From: an uncultured Pelagibacteraceae bacterium
GTDB taxonomy: Bacteria; Pseudomonadota; Alphaproteobacteria; Pelagibacterales; AG-422-B15
NCBI GenBank assembly: GCA_902571005.1
Contig: CACGAG010000003.1
Coordinates: forward strand, 62,001 to 126,000
Direction of reading: 5' to 3'
Length of the DNA stretch: 64,000 nucleotides
A model generated the notes under the pieces. That model made no database searches. It was not told where the DNA came from and saw nothing but the letters and a program-made list of their open reading frames with translations. This document shows positions 23,015-30,455 of this stretch, piece after piece (position 1 is the first letter of the stretch; every line of letters starts with the position of its first letter). The position numbers and the translations under genes are program-made.

Positions 23015-23099
23015 TGGTGGAGGGGGTTGGATTCGAACCAACGTAAGCATAGCTAACGGGTTTACAGCCCGTCCCCTTTAACCACTCGGGCACCCCTCC
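23015..23099 (-). tRNA. tRNA-Tyr (GTA anticodon)
   Basis: An 85-base class II tRNA with a long variable arm and encoded CCA. The acceptor stem GGAGGGG pairs perfectly with CCCCTCC. The anticodon stem-loop ACGGG-CTGTAAA-CCCGT gives GTA. The T-arm GTTGG-TTCGAAT-CCAAC is fully paired. It is the first gene of the tuf transcription unit. Confidence 0.97.
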
Positions 23100-23165
23100 C
23101 GAGATAGTTTTCAACATCTCAAGATAAGTTTCCCTAGACTTAGTCTATAGAACCTTAAGGGGTGA

Positions 23166-23194
23166 CTTATATGGAAAAAAAGACCCTAAATCAA
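23166..23194 (-). promoter_or_regulatory. Candidate promoter for tRNA-Tyr/tRNA-Gly/tuf unit
   Basis: On the minus strand TTGATT (23189-23194) is followed after 17 bases by TATAAG (23166-23171), then about 65 bases to the tRNA-Tyr 5' end. The downstream ACCCC stretch is GC-rich, as in discriminators of stable-RNA promoters. The 150-base gap to rlmB is the only sizeable non-coding stretch ahead of this unit. Read by eye. Confidence 0.5.
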
Positions 23195-23249
23195 TAAATA
23201 TTAATATTTTTGAACCCAAATAAATTATAAATGTTAAATTATTGAGGTA

Positions 23250-24023
23250 ATGAGCAAGAGATCAAAAAAACTCCCAAAAAAAAGGCAAAATTCTAATTAC
23301 TGGATATACGGCCATCATGCTGTGGTTGGGGCTCTAATGAATGAGAATAGAGTAAAATACGAAATTTATTTCACTTCTGAAGCTGAAAAAAAACTCAAAA
23401 ACGAAATAAAACTAGAAAATTTAAACATCATCTCCATTAAAAAAACTAGAGATGAAATTGACTTGCTTTTAAAGGGCATCTCAAATCATCAGGGAATTTG
23501 TTTACGAGTAGAAAAAATACAAACACCCCAACTTTCTGATTTTATCAAAAATTTAAATGACGAGAAGTCTATTATCTTTTTATTGGATCAACTGGATGAT
23601 CCACAAAATGTTGGCGCAATATTTAGATCAGCTCTTGCATTTAACATTGATGGTATAATATTGACAAATAATAATTCAGTAACTGAAAATTCGTTTATCG
23701 CAAAAACAGCATCTAGTGCCATAGATAAAGTACCATTTACGAAAATCCAAAATATAAGCTCTTGTATAAAAATTTTAAAAGATAATGGTTATTGGATTTA
23801 TGGCTTAAATATGAAAGCTAAAAGCTTAATAACAGATATAAAATTTCCAAAAAAAATTGTTTTTGTTTTAGGTTCAGAGAACAAAGGAATGAGAAAGATC
23901 ACAGACACACTATGCGACGAAAGTCTTAAGATTAAAATGAGTGATAATCTTGAAAGTTTAAATGTATCGAATACGGCAGCTATAATGATGTTCTATATTT
24001 CAACGATAAATTTAAAAAGCTAG
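23250..24023 (+). CDS. rlmB: 23S rRNA 2'-O-methyltransferase, TrmH/RlmB family
   Basis: SPOUT-fold methyltransferase, most likely forming Gm2251 in the P-loop of 23S rRNA. An N-terminal substrate-binding domain (about residues 15-80, starting near YWIYGHHAVVGAL) precedes the SPOUT domain with LLDQLDDPQNVGAIFRSA, VFVLGSENKGMRKI and LESLNVSNTAAIMMF, the trefoil-knot motifs. Its 257 residues are normal. The start has a GAGG just upstream but closely spaced. TrmH-like tRNA methylation is the alternative, but the N-terminal domain favours RlmB. Confidence 0.85.
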   Translation: MSKRSKKLPKKRQNSNYWIYGHHAVVGALMNENRVKYEIYFTSEAEKKLKNEIKLENLNIISIKKTRDEIDLLLKGISNHQGICLRVEKIQTPQLSDFIKNLNDEKSIIFLLDQLDDPQNVGAIFRSALAFNIDGIILTNNNSVTENSFIAKTASSAIDKVPFTKIQNISSCIKILKDNGYWIYGLNMKAKSLITDIKFPKKIVFVLGSENKGMRKITDTLCDESLKIKMSDNLESLNVSNTAAIMMFYISTINLKS

Positions 24024-24110
24024 AGCTATCATTGAGATAACTAGAATAAAGAAAACAACTAAATAGGCTAAAGCAATTTGGCCACCGATAAAATCTAAGA
24101 ATTTTTTCAT
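24012..24110 (-). CDS. Possible 32-residue single-pass membrane protein
   Basis: A small reading frame starting MKKFLDFIGGQIALAYL and ending in ISMIALAF, convergent with and overlapping the last 12 bases of rlmB. It has a positive N-terminus followed by an uninterrupted hydrophobic segment of about 20 residues, as expected of a one-helix membrane protein. There is only a weak ACGAG-like ribosome-binding site. No family is recognised. It could be a chance frame. Confidence 0.4.
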   Translation of the reverse strand: MKKFLDFIGGQIALAYLVVFFILVISMIALAF

Positions 24111-24172
24111 ACTCGTATTTTACAAATAATTATAGACAATTAAAACTTAAAAATTTAAAAGTTTTATTAGTT

Positions 24173-24248
24173 GCCCCTATAGCTCAATTGGTAGAGCAAT
24201 TGATTTGTAATCAATAGGTTCGCGGTTCAAGTCCGTGTGGGGGCACCA
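24173..24248 (+). tRNA. tRNA-Thr (TGT anticodon)
   Basis: A 76-base tRNA with encoded CCA. The acceptor stem GCCCCTA pairs with TGGGGGC (G-T at the inner pair). The anticodon stem-loop ATTGA-TTTGTAA-TCAAT gives TGT, and the T-arm is CGCGG-TTCAAGT-CCGTG. A decayed partial copy of this gene lies about 350 bases downstream. Confidence 0.96.
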
Positions 24249-24318
24249 CTAAACGCTCAAATATTCCCTTTATTTATTTTTATATTGCAAAGTAAAATAA
24301 CTATTCTAAAAATTAATT

Positions 24319-24537
24319 ATGGAAAATCCTGAAGTTATAAAAATCATTGAAAATCTCAGGGGACGAAGACCTTATGAAGAAAAGAGAGCTGCAAAATTAG
24401 GATTTGCCTCTCTTCATGAATATATTGAAAGTAAGATTCAAAAAAAACAATTAGCTGACAAAAAACTTGAAGAAACCGAATGTGAAGCTTCAAAAGTTGA
24501 TAGTCAATCTAAAAACAATAGTTGTGGTTGCTGCTAA
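24319..24537 (+). CDS. Small conserved-looking protein with Cys-rich tail
   Basis: A 72-residue protein of unknown function. The N-terminal half is ordered and charged (RGRRPYEEKRAAKLGFASLH), followed by a Lys/Glu-rich helix and a C-terminus ending NNSCGCC. Four of its cysteines fall at the end (Cys51, Cys69, Cys71, Cys72), which could bind metal or thiols; this is inference. No membrane segment or signal peptide. It lies between tRNA-Thr and a tRNA-Thr remnant whose D-arm sequence supplies its TAA stop. Codon use looks like that of its neighbours. Confidence 0.65.
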   Translation: MENPEVIKIIENLRGRRPYEEKRAAKLGFASLHEYIESKIQKKQLADKKLEETECEASKVDSQSKNNSCGCC

Positions 24538-24597
24538 ATTGGTATCAATAAATTTGTAATTAATGGGTTCGCGCGCCAACTTTGTTTGTGAGCGCTT
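24533..24597 (+). repeat. Decayed tRNA-Thr copy
   Basis: This stretch aligns with tRNA-Thr 24182-24247. The D-arm part GCTAAATTGGTA matches at 11 of 12 bases. The anticodon-to-T-arm part ATTTGTAATTAATGGGTTCGCG matches at 20 of 22 bases. The remaining T-arm and acceptor bases match at about half the positions. The acceptor 5' half is missing and the stems no longer pair, so it is not a working tRNA. It is either the relic of a tandem tRNA duplication or the distal att-like repeat of a lost or minimal insertion. Confidence 0.75.
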
Positions 24598-24602
24598 CTA
24601 AT

Positions 24603-25223
24603 TTAATCTGTATAACCCGCTATCGACTTTGCTGTAGTACTTTTTTTTATAGACTTATTGTCCTTTAAAGTTCCAAAAAAATAATCACCAATCATATTGG
24701 TAATTCCCCAATTATAATTTTCGTTATGAAAATGATGACTCATATGTGCATCTCTTAATTTTTTTCCAAGTGAAGAAACTGGCTTATACTCTTTCGAATG
24801 ATGAGCTAGATGTATCCATTCATACCATAGGTGGTAAACAAGATGGCCTGTAAAGGGAACCATGGCAGCCGGAAAACTCCAAAGTATAAGTGAGTAAAGT
24901 AAATATACTTGTCCATAAGTATAAATTAAGTATCTCCAAGGTGCAAATTGAAGTTTGATATTGTCAGGGTCTTTATGGTGTCCATGGTGTAATACGATCT
25001 GATATCTTCTATACCACCCTTCTTTTTTTGTAAGCTCTCGGTGTAATTGGTACTTATGAACATACCACTCGTAAAAAGGTGCTAAAATAATTGGAATAAA
25101 AAACCAAAATAAGTACTCTGTTAAAAGACTGTTTGAAACAATAAAAAAGAGTCCGAAGACTGCCATTAAGAAAAATCCATAAATGGTTGAATGTGAAAAA
25201 TAGTTTTTAAATACGCTAAGCAT
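24603..25223 (-). CDS. Membrane di-iron fatty acid hydroxylase/sterol desaturase family protein
   Basis: Integral-membrane oxygenase of the FA_hydroxylase (sterol desaturase) superfamily, 206 residues with about four membrane helices. The histidine clusters expected to hold a di-iron centre are visible: His56-x4-His61, His79/80 with His82/83, His127/131, His138/141/142 and His160/163/164/166. The family hydroxylates or desaturates lipids, carotenoids or sterols with O2; the substrate here cannot be told. It lies downstream of fdh but beyond a hairpin, so co-transcription is uncertain. Confidence 0.8.
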   Translation of the reverse strand: MLSVFKNYFSHSTIYGFFLMAVFGLFFIVSNSLLTEYLFWFFIPIILAPFYEWYVHKYQLHRELTKKEGWYRRYQIVLHHGHHKDPDNIKLQFAPWRYLIYTYGQVYLLYSLILWSFPAAMVPFTGHLVYHLWYEWIHLAHHSKEYKPVSSLGKKLRDAHMSHHFHNENYNWGITNMIGDYFFGTLKDNKSIKKSTTAKSIAGYTD

Positions 25224-25237
25224 AATTACATTATATA

Positions 25238-25257
25238 GGACGGATTTAACTCCGTCC
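25238..25257 (-). terminator. Hairpin between fdh and the hydroxylase gene
   Basis: A perfect 7-base stem, GGACGGA (25238-25244) and TCCGTCC (25251-25257), with a 6-base loop, lies 17 bases beyond the fdh stop in the minus-strand sense. The following sequence TATATAATG is only partly U-rich, so it may be a weak terminator or an mRNA-end-protecting hairpin. Confidence 0.5.
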
Positions 25258-25273
25258 CAATATAAAATTTATA

Positions 25274-26473
25274 CTATTTTCGTTGGTATTTTGCCGCTTC
25301 TTCGGAACCACTTGTAGCAGAGCCTTCGCTATAAGAGTGCGCACCAGTTCCAGCCAGTGCTCCATCTTTAACAATTGTATACTCCGTTCTTTGATCTTCT
25401 TCAGCAAAGAAACATTCAAGAATTTCCCTAACACCAGCTGCGTATCTTGCTTGTGCTGATAGCGAAGTTCCTGAGGTATGTGGTGTCATTCCATGATTTG
25501 GCATCGTTCTCCATACGTGATCATTTGGAGCAGGTTGTGGAAACCATACATCACCAGCGTAGCCACTTAGTTGGCCTGACTCTAAGGCACGCGCAATTGC
25601 ATCACGATTACAAATTTTACCACGTGCAGTATTTACAATATATGCTCCCTTTTTCATTTTTCCGATCATTTCATCGTCAAAGAGATTTTCAGTTTCAGGG
25701 TGAAGTGGACAATTAATAGTTACAACGTCACACACTGCAACCATTGATTCAACAGAATCATGAAAAGTCAAATTCAATTCTTCTTCTACTGATTCTGGCA
25801 ATCTGTGTCTGTCAAAATAATGCATGTGAACATCAAAATGTTTGAGTTTTCTCAATGCATCTAAACCTATCCTTCCAGCTGCAACAGTCCCTACATGCAT
25901 ACCTTCAAGGTCGTATGATCTTTGTACTGCATCCGCAATATTCCAACCACCTTCATTTATAATTCGGTATTGATTATGATAATCTCTTACCAGGGATAAA
26001 ATCATCATCACAATATGCTCTGCCACAGATCTTGAATTACAGAAGGTAACTTCCATTACATCAATTTTATTGTCCATAGCTGCTTGTAAATCAACATGGT
26101 CTGAACCAATACCAGCTGTTATTGCCATTTTTAAGTTTTTAGCCATAGCAATACGTTCTTTTGTTAAATAAAATGGAAAGAAAGGTTGAGAAATTACCAC
26201 ATCAGCGTCAACTAATTCTTTTTCCGCTACACATCCAGGTGCATCTTTATCATTTGTAACTACCAACGTATGGCCAGCGTCCTCAAGAAATTTTCTTAAA
26301 CCTAGTTCACCAGAGACACATCCAAGCAATTCACCTGGATTAAAATCTATCCCTTTTGGTGTTGGCAATGTTTGTCCATCTGGATACTTTTCAATTTTTG
26401 GCAAAGTTTCCACAGGATAACTTGACGGCATTCCGGCTTTTGGATCATCGTATAAAATACACAATACTTTCAT
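25274..26473 (-). CDS. fdh: NAD-dependent formate dehydrogenase
   Basis: Metal-free enzyme oxidising formate to CO2 with NAD+, giving NADH. The 399 residues match the Pseudomonas sp. 101 type over the whole length. They include the Rossmann GTVAAGRIGLDAL, Asp-Arg in YFDRHRLPES that selects NAD over NADP, the catalytic Arg in NTARGK, the Gln in WFPQPAPNDH, and the catalytic His in MTPHTSGTSLS. The C-terminus GTGAHSYSEG is also typical. A strong AAGGAG site precedes the ATG. It follows the class II aldolase by 23 bases. It supplies NADH from C1 compounds. Confidence 0.95.
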   Translation of the reverse strand: MKVLCILYDDPKAGMPSSYPVETLPKIEKYPDGQTLPTPKGIDFNPGELLGCVSGELGLRKFLEDAGHTLVVTNDKDAPGCVAEKELVDADVVISQPFFPFYLTKERIAMAKNLKMAITAGIGSDHVDLQAAMDNKIDVMEVTFCNSRSVAEHIVMMILSLVRDYHNQYRIINEGGWNIADAVQRSYDLEGMHVGTVAAGRIGLDALRKLKHFDVHMHYFDRHRLPESVEEELNLTFHDSVESMVAVCDVVTINCPLHPETENLFDDEMIGKMKKGAYIVNTARGKICNRDAIARALESGQLSGYAGDVWFPQPAPNDHVWRTMPNHGMTPHTSGTSLSAQARYAAGVREILECFFAEEDQRTEYTIVKDGALAGTGAHSYSEGSATSGSEEAAKYQRK

Positions 26474-26496
26474 CTATATCTCCTTATTTATTATGA

Positions 26497-27243
26497 TTAA
26501 CTAAGAAAAGATGAGTCTAGTCGCTCCATCTTTCTTTTTACTGCAGGCCATAGCAAAGCCGCAGCCATTTCTCTTCCCTCACCTTGTTGTCTTGTTGTTT
26601 CAATTGATTCCTCTGAGGGATAGTTCAATTCAAGATTTCCAGAAAGAGCTCTCACTTGATAAGAGCATGCTTTCTCTAAGAAATATATATTTGTAAATGC
26701 TTCTGCAACATTTTTACCTAAAGCTAATGTTCCATGATTTCTAAGTATCATTAAACGTGCTTCACCAAGATCCTTTACCAATCTTTCTTTTTCTTCTTCA
26801 AAAAGAGCAACTCCTTCATAATCGTGGTATGCGATTTGACTTCTAACTAACATCCCAGTTTGTGATAAAGGCAATAAACCATCTTTCAGTGATGCAACTG
26901 CTACACCATCATTTGAGTGAAGATGAACAATACAATGTGCATCCTCTCTTTTCTCATGTATTGCGCTATGAATGGTAAAACCTGCAGGATTTATAAAGTT
27001 ATTTGTGTCACTAAGTATTTTTCCCTTTAAGTTAACTTTCACCAAGTTTGAAGCAGTTATTTCATCAAATAAAAAACCATAAGGGTTAATTAGGAATTCA
27101 TCATCAGTCCCAGGAACTTTAGCCGATATATGTGTAAATATTAAATCATCCCAACCAAAATATGGAATTGTCCGATAGAATGCAGCCAAGTCTTGTCTTG
27201 TTTCCCATTCTTCTTTTGAAACATTATTTTTTACATCAACCAT
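26497..27243 (-). CDS. Class II aldolase/adducin family protein
   Basis: A 248-residue member of the class II aldolase/adducin fold, a zinc enzyme family that includes fuculose-phosphate aldolase and ribulose-5-phosphate epimerase. The likely metal ligands are in HCIVHLHSND and RNHGTLALG, and the family's FHISAKVPG-like start is seen as FTHISAKVPG. The adducin-like subgroup it resembles is poorly characterised, so the substrate is unknown. Its start overlaps the glpK end by 8 bases, implying co-translation with the kinase, and fdh follows. Confidence 0.85.
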   Translation of the reverse strand: MVDVKNNVSKEEWETRQDLAAFYRTIPYFGWDDLIFTHISAKVPGTDDEFLINPYGFLFDEITASNLVKVNLKGKILSDTNNFINPAGFTIHSAIHEKREDAHCIVHLHSNDGVAVASLKDGLLPLSQTGMLVRSQIAYHDYEGVALFEEEKERLVKDLGEARLMILRNHGTLALGKNVAEAFTNIYFLEKACSYQVRALSGNLELNYPSEESIETTRQQGEGREMAAALLWPAVKRKMERLDSSFLS

Positions 27244-28729
27244 TATTCATAAGTCCTTTTACAGTTTTTAACCATCTATAATATTGTTGATCTGCCTCGT
27301 CCAACGAAATAGCAGGCTCAAATTTGCGATCAGTTTTCCACAATTTCTCGACCTCTGCAACATCTTTGTATACACCAGATTTCATTCCAGCTAAGTAAGC
27401 TGCACCCATAGCAGTCGATTCTTGATTCAAAGGCCTTTCAATTCTTACTTGGGTGATATCCGATAATAATTGCATCATAAGATTATTGTTAGACATGCCT
27501 CCATCAACACGAATAGTAAAATCGTTTCTCTTTAGTTCTGTATCGTTAAGCAGGCACTCAAGAAGATCTCTTGTTTGATAACATATTGATTTTAATGCAG
27601 CCATGGCAATATCAGCCTTTGAAGTATCTCGAGTAATACCTGTAATTTGACCCCTAACATCAGAATTCCAATAAGGAGCACCCAAACCAGTAAAAGCAGG
27701 AATAAATTGTATTTCGTTAGTACTTTTATTTGCGAGCTCTTCAACCTTGCTTGCATCGTTAATGAAATTCATTTCATCACGCATCCATTGAACAACAGTA
27801 CCCGCATTGAAGATACTACCCTCTAAAGCAAAATCTTTTTTATCAAATATATTATAAGCTTTTGTGGACAATAATTTGGACTCTGATTCTATAAATTTAT
27901 TTCCAGTATTCATTAATAAAAAACAACCTGTACCATAAGTTGATTTAACCATTCCTTCCTTGAAACAAGCCTGTCCAATAGTAGCTGCCTGTTGGTCACC
28001 GGCTACGCCGCCTATTGAAATTTTTTCTCCAAAGAAACTAGAATCTATTGCTCCAAAATCATCAGCACAATTTTTTACATCAGGCAAAATATTTTTATTA
28101 ATATTAAAAATATTTAATAATTCATCATCCCAACAATCTTCATTTATATTATAAAGCATTGTTCTTGATGCATTTGTAACATCAGTATAATGACATTCAC
28201 CTTTTGTAAAATTCCAAATGAGCCAAGAATCAATAGTTCCAACTAATAAATTATTTTCACGAATTGATTTTTTTGCTTCTTCAATATTTTCAATAATCCA
28301 TTTAATTTTTGTTGCTGAAAAGTAAGGATCAATTATGAGACCAGTCTTTGATTGAATTAGTTTTGTTAAATTATTTTCTCTTAATGTCTCACAAAGGTTT
28401 TCTGTTCGTCTGTCCTGCCACACAATAGCGTTGTAGACCGGCTTTCCAGTTACTTTATTCCATGCAACGACTGTCTCTCTTTGGTTTGTAATACCTGCAA
28501 TATTAATATCTTTTGGGCTTATGTTAGTTTCTCCAATCACAAATTTAATAGCGTCTTGTGTTGTCTTTAAAATTTCTATTGGATCATGCTCAACCCAGCC
28601 ATCATTCGGGAAATACTGTTTAAATTCGAAGTTTTTTTGACTAATAATATTTCCTTGAATATCTAAAATTAAGGCCCGTGAACTGGTTGTGCCTTGATCT
28701 ATTGAGAGTAAATACCCATCTAAAGACAT
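27236..28729 (-). CDS. glpK: Glycerol kinase
   Basis: FGGY-family kinase that phosphorylates glycerol to sn-glycerol 3-phosphate with ATP. The 497-residue length is typical. The N-terminus SIDQGTTSSRALILD is the ATPase phosphate motif and NQRETVVAWNKVTGKP and GVAGDQQAATIGQACF are glycerol-kinase signatures, with DGGMSNNNLMMQLLSDI in the C-terminal domain. No glpD, glpF or glpR is in the window. It leads an apparent glpK-aldolase-fdh operon, divergent from nadK with 80 bases between them. Confidence 0.95.
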   Translation of the reverse strand: MSLDGYLLSIDQGTTSSRALILDIQGNIISQKNFEFKQYFPNDGWVEHDPIEILKTTQDAIKFVIGETNISPKDINIAGITNQRETVVAWNKVTGKPVYNAIVWQDRRTENLCETLRENNLTKLIQSKTGLIIDPYFSATKIKWIIENIEEAKKSIRENNLLVGTIDSWLIWNFTKGECHYTDVTNASRTMLYNINEDCWDDELLNIFNINKNILPDVKNCADDFGAIDSSFFGEKISIGGVAGDQQAATIGQACFKEGMVKSTYGTGCFLLMNTGNKFIESESKLLSTKAYNIFDKKDFALEGSIFNAGTVVQWMRDEMNFINDASKVEELANKSTNEIQFIPAFTGLGAPYWNSDVRGQITGITRDTSKADIAMAALKSICYQTRDLLECLLNDTELKRNDFTIRVDGGMSNNNLMMQLLSDITQVRIERPLNQESTAMGAAYLAGMKSGVYKDVAEVEKLWKTDRKFEPAISLDEADQQYYRWLKTVKGLMNNG

Positions 28730-28809
28730 AAGATAAGAATAATTAATTAATTATGTTCAATTAAAAGGGATTTTAGGATAAAGGAATACTTTTTTGTAGG
28801 TAAAAAACC

Positions 28810-29577
28810 ATGAATTTGAATAAACCAGTTTTTTTGGCTTCTAGTAGTGATGAGGCAAGTTCTCAGAAAAAGATTTTAGAAGACAAATTTGGCAGAAATG
28901 ACTTTGATAAAGCTGATGTAATAGTGGTCTTAGGTGGCGATGGTTTTATGCTTGAAGCTATAAAATCTCACATGGATAAGCACTTGCCAATATTTGGTTT
29001 AAATTATGGTAGTGTTGGATTTTTGATGAACTCTTCAAATGAAAATGATTTGATAAATAGAATTAATCAATCGCAATCAATTAAAATATCTCCGTTGATA
29101 ATGAAAGCCGTTGGTGTCGATGGCTCCGTTCATGAAGCAATTGCTGTTAATGAAGTATCATTACTTAGAGAAACACATCAGGCATCAAAAATAAAAATTT
29201 CAGTTGATGGAAAAGTTAGGATAGATGAGCTTATTTGTGATGGTGTATTAATTTCAACGCCATCTGGAAGTACAGCTTACAATTTATCTGCTCACGGTCC
29301 AATTCTGCCAATAAATGCAGATGTTCTTGCATTAACTCCCATAAGTGCTTTTCGACCTAGAAGATGGAAAGGCGCGATATTAAATAATGAGTCAAATGTA
29401 AAATTTGAAATTATTGAAAGCAAGAAAAGACCCGTAAGTGCCGTAGCTGATAGTGCCGAGTTTAGAGATATCAGTTCTGTTGAAGTACATCAAAGTAAAG
29501 ATCAAGTTGTAGAACTTCTATTCGATGAGGATCATTCATTTGATGAAAGAATTTTAAACGAGCAATTTAAATTTTAA
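28810..29577 (+). CDS. nadK: NAD kinase
   Basis: Phosphorylates NAD to NADP. The 255-residue protein has the GGDG motif in VVLGGDGFMLEAI and the NYGSVGFLMN segment, followed by the beta-sandwich with CDGVLISTPSGSTAYNLSA, which holds the NE/D-binding loop. This short length is common in alphaproteobacteria. It is a single-gene unit divergent from glpK and convergent with the secreted protein at 29580. Confidence 0.93.
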   Translation: MNLNKPVFLASSSDEASSQKKILEDKFGRNDFDKADVIVVLGGDGFMLEAIKSHMDKHLPIFGLNYGSVGFLMNSSNENDLINRINQSQSIKISPLIMKAVGVDGSVHEAIAVNEVSLLRETHQASKIKISVDGKVRIDELICDGVLISTPSGSTAYNLSAHGPILPINADVLALTPISAFRPRRWKGAILNNESNVKFEIIESKKRPVSAVADSAEFRDISSVEVHQSKDQVVELLFDEDHSFDERILNEQFKF

Positions 29578-29579
29578 AA

Positions 29580-30452
29580 CTAATCAGTTGTTATAATTGC
29601 TTGAAAAGGTCCACTACCAAAAGTTATCTGGTTTGAACCGTCGTCGTAAAGCGACATTCCCTCACCAACATTGAATGACATTGTCAAAGTTGTTGTAGCC
29701 TCTGTAAAATTAACTGCATCTGCAAAGACTAGAGATCCTGTTAATTTGTCTACATCAGCATCGTTTACGGCTAAGTTTCCATCTGTATCAACCAAGTAAC
29801 CACTTATTGATGCGGAAGTGCCATTTAAATTATCTGCTGTAACACCACCAAGAAAAGACTCGCTGTCAAAACTTGTAAGGGTTTCAACAAATTTTCCTGG
29901 GGTAATCGCTGAAGATCCACAAGTTGAACTAGCAGTAGGTATTGTTCCTGAAGATCCCATTGTTCCACTACCAGCTACTGAAGCACAGTAAACTCCTGAA
30001 GTACCATCTTGTCCTCCAACAGTCCCATCAAACTGCATAGCCATAGTAATTCCAAATGTATTATCAATTAACATTACACCATGAGTATAGGTTCCATTTG
30101 GTGGCCTGGACATAGTGCCTGGAACATCTATTGTCTGATTTTGTTGAATGGCTAGTGTTGCACCAGAAGAAGACTCCCAATTTTTAAAGCAATTATCTAA
30201 TCCCATCGAAGAAGATGTTGTGGGTGCAGTTGGAGCTGCCGTGCAAAGATACATTGCATACACAACAACTTCATAAGACTCTGGAGCACTTGCACAATAC
30301 TCTCCACCTCCATCACCTATTACTTCAGCAGCTGAAAATACTCCATTTGTAATAGTACAACTATTAACATGGCTGTCAGCAAATAAGCTCGACATAGGAG
30401 CAAAAATTAAAAATAAAAAAGTATATATTTTGATTATTACTTTGAATTTCAT
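29580..30452 (-). CDS. Secreted Ser/Thr/Gly-rich protein of unknown function
   Basis: A 290-residue protein with a clear N-terminal signal peptide (hydrophobic core IYTFLFLIFAPMSSLF, probable cleavage near residue 25). The mature part is rich in Ser, Thr, Gly and Ala, with scattered cysteines (CTITNGV, YCASAPES, YLCTAAP, NCFKNW, YCASVAG, STCGSS) that could form disulphides. It ends in a predicted beta-rich region (TTLTMSFNVGEG). No family is recognised. It starts 3 bases after the stop of the outer-membrane barrel gene, so the two are one operon and probably act together at the cell surface. Confidence 0.75.
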   Translation of the reverse strand: MKFKVIIKIYTFLFLIFAPMSSLFADSHVNSCTITNGVFSAAEVIGDGGGEYCASAPESYEVVVYAMYLCTAAPTAPTTSSSMGLDNCFKNWESSSGATLAIQQNQTIDVPGTMSRPPNGTYTHGVMLIDNTFGITMAMQFDGTVGGQDGTSGVYCASVAGSGTMGSSGTIPTASSTCGSSAITPGKFVETLTSFDSESFLGGVTADNLNGTSASISGYLVDTDGNLAVNDADVDKLTGSLVFADAVNFTEATTTLTMSFNVGEGMSLYDDGSNQITFGSGPFQAIITTD

Positions 30453-30455
30453 TAT

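Noticed and set aside
24575-24600. GC-rich stretch after the small Cys-tailed gene as a terminator
   Set aside because: GCGCGC and AGCGCT do not form a clean stem with a U-run; the stretch is better explained as the end of the tRNA-Thr remnant.
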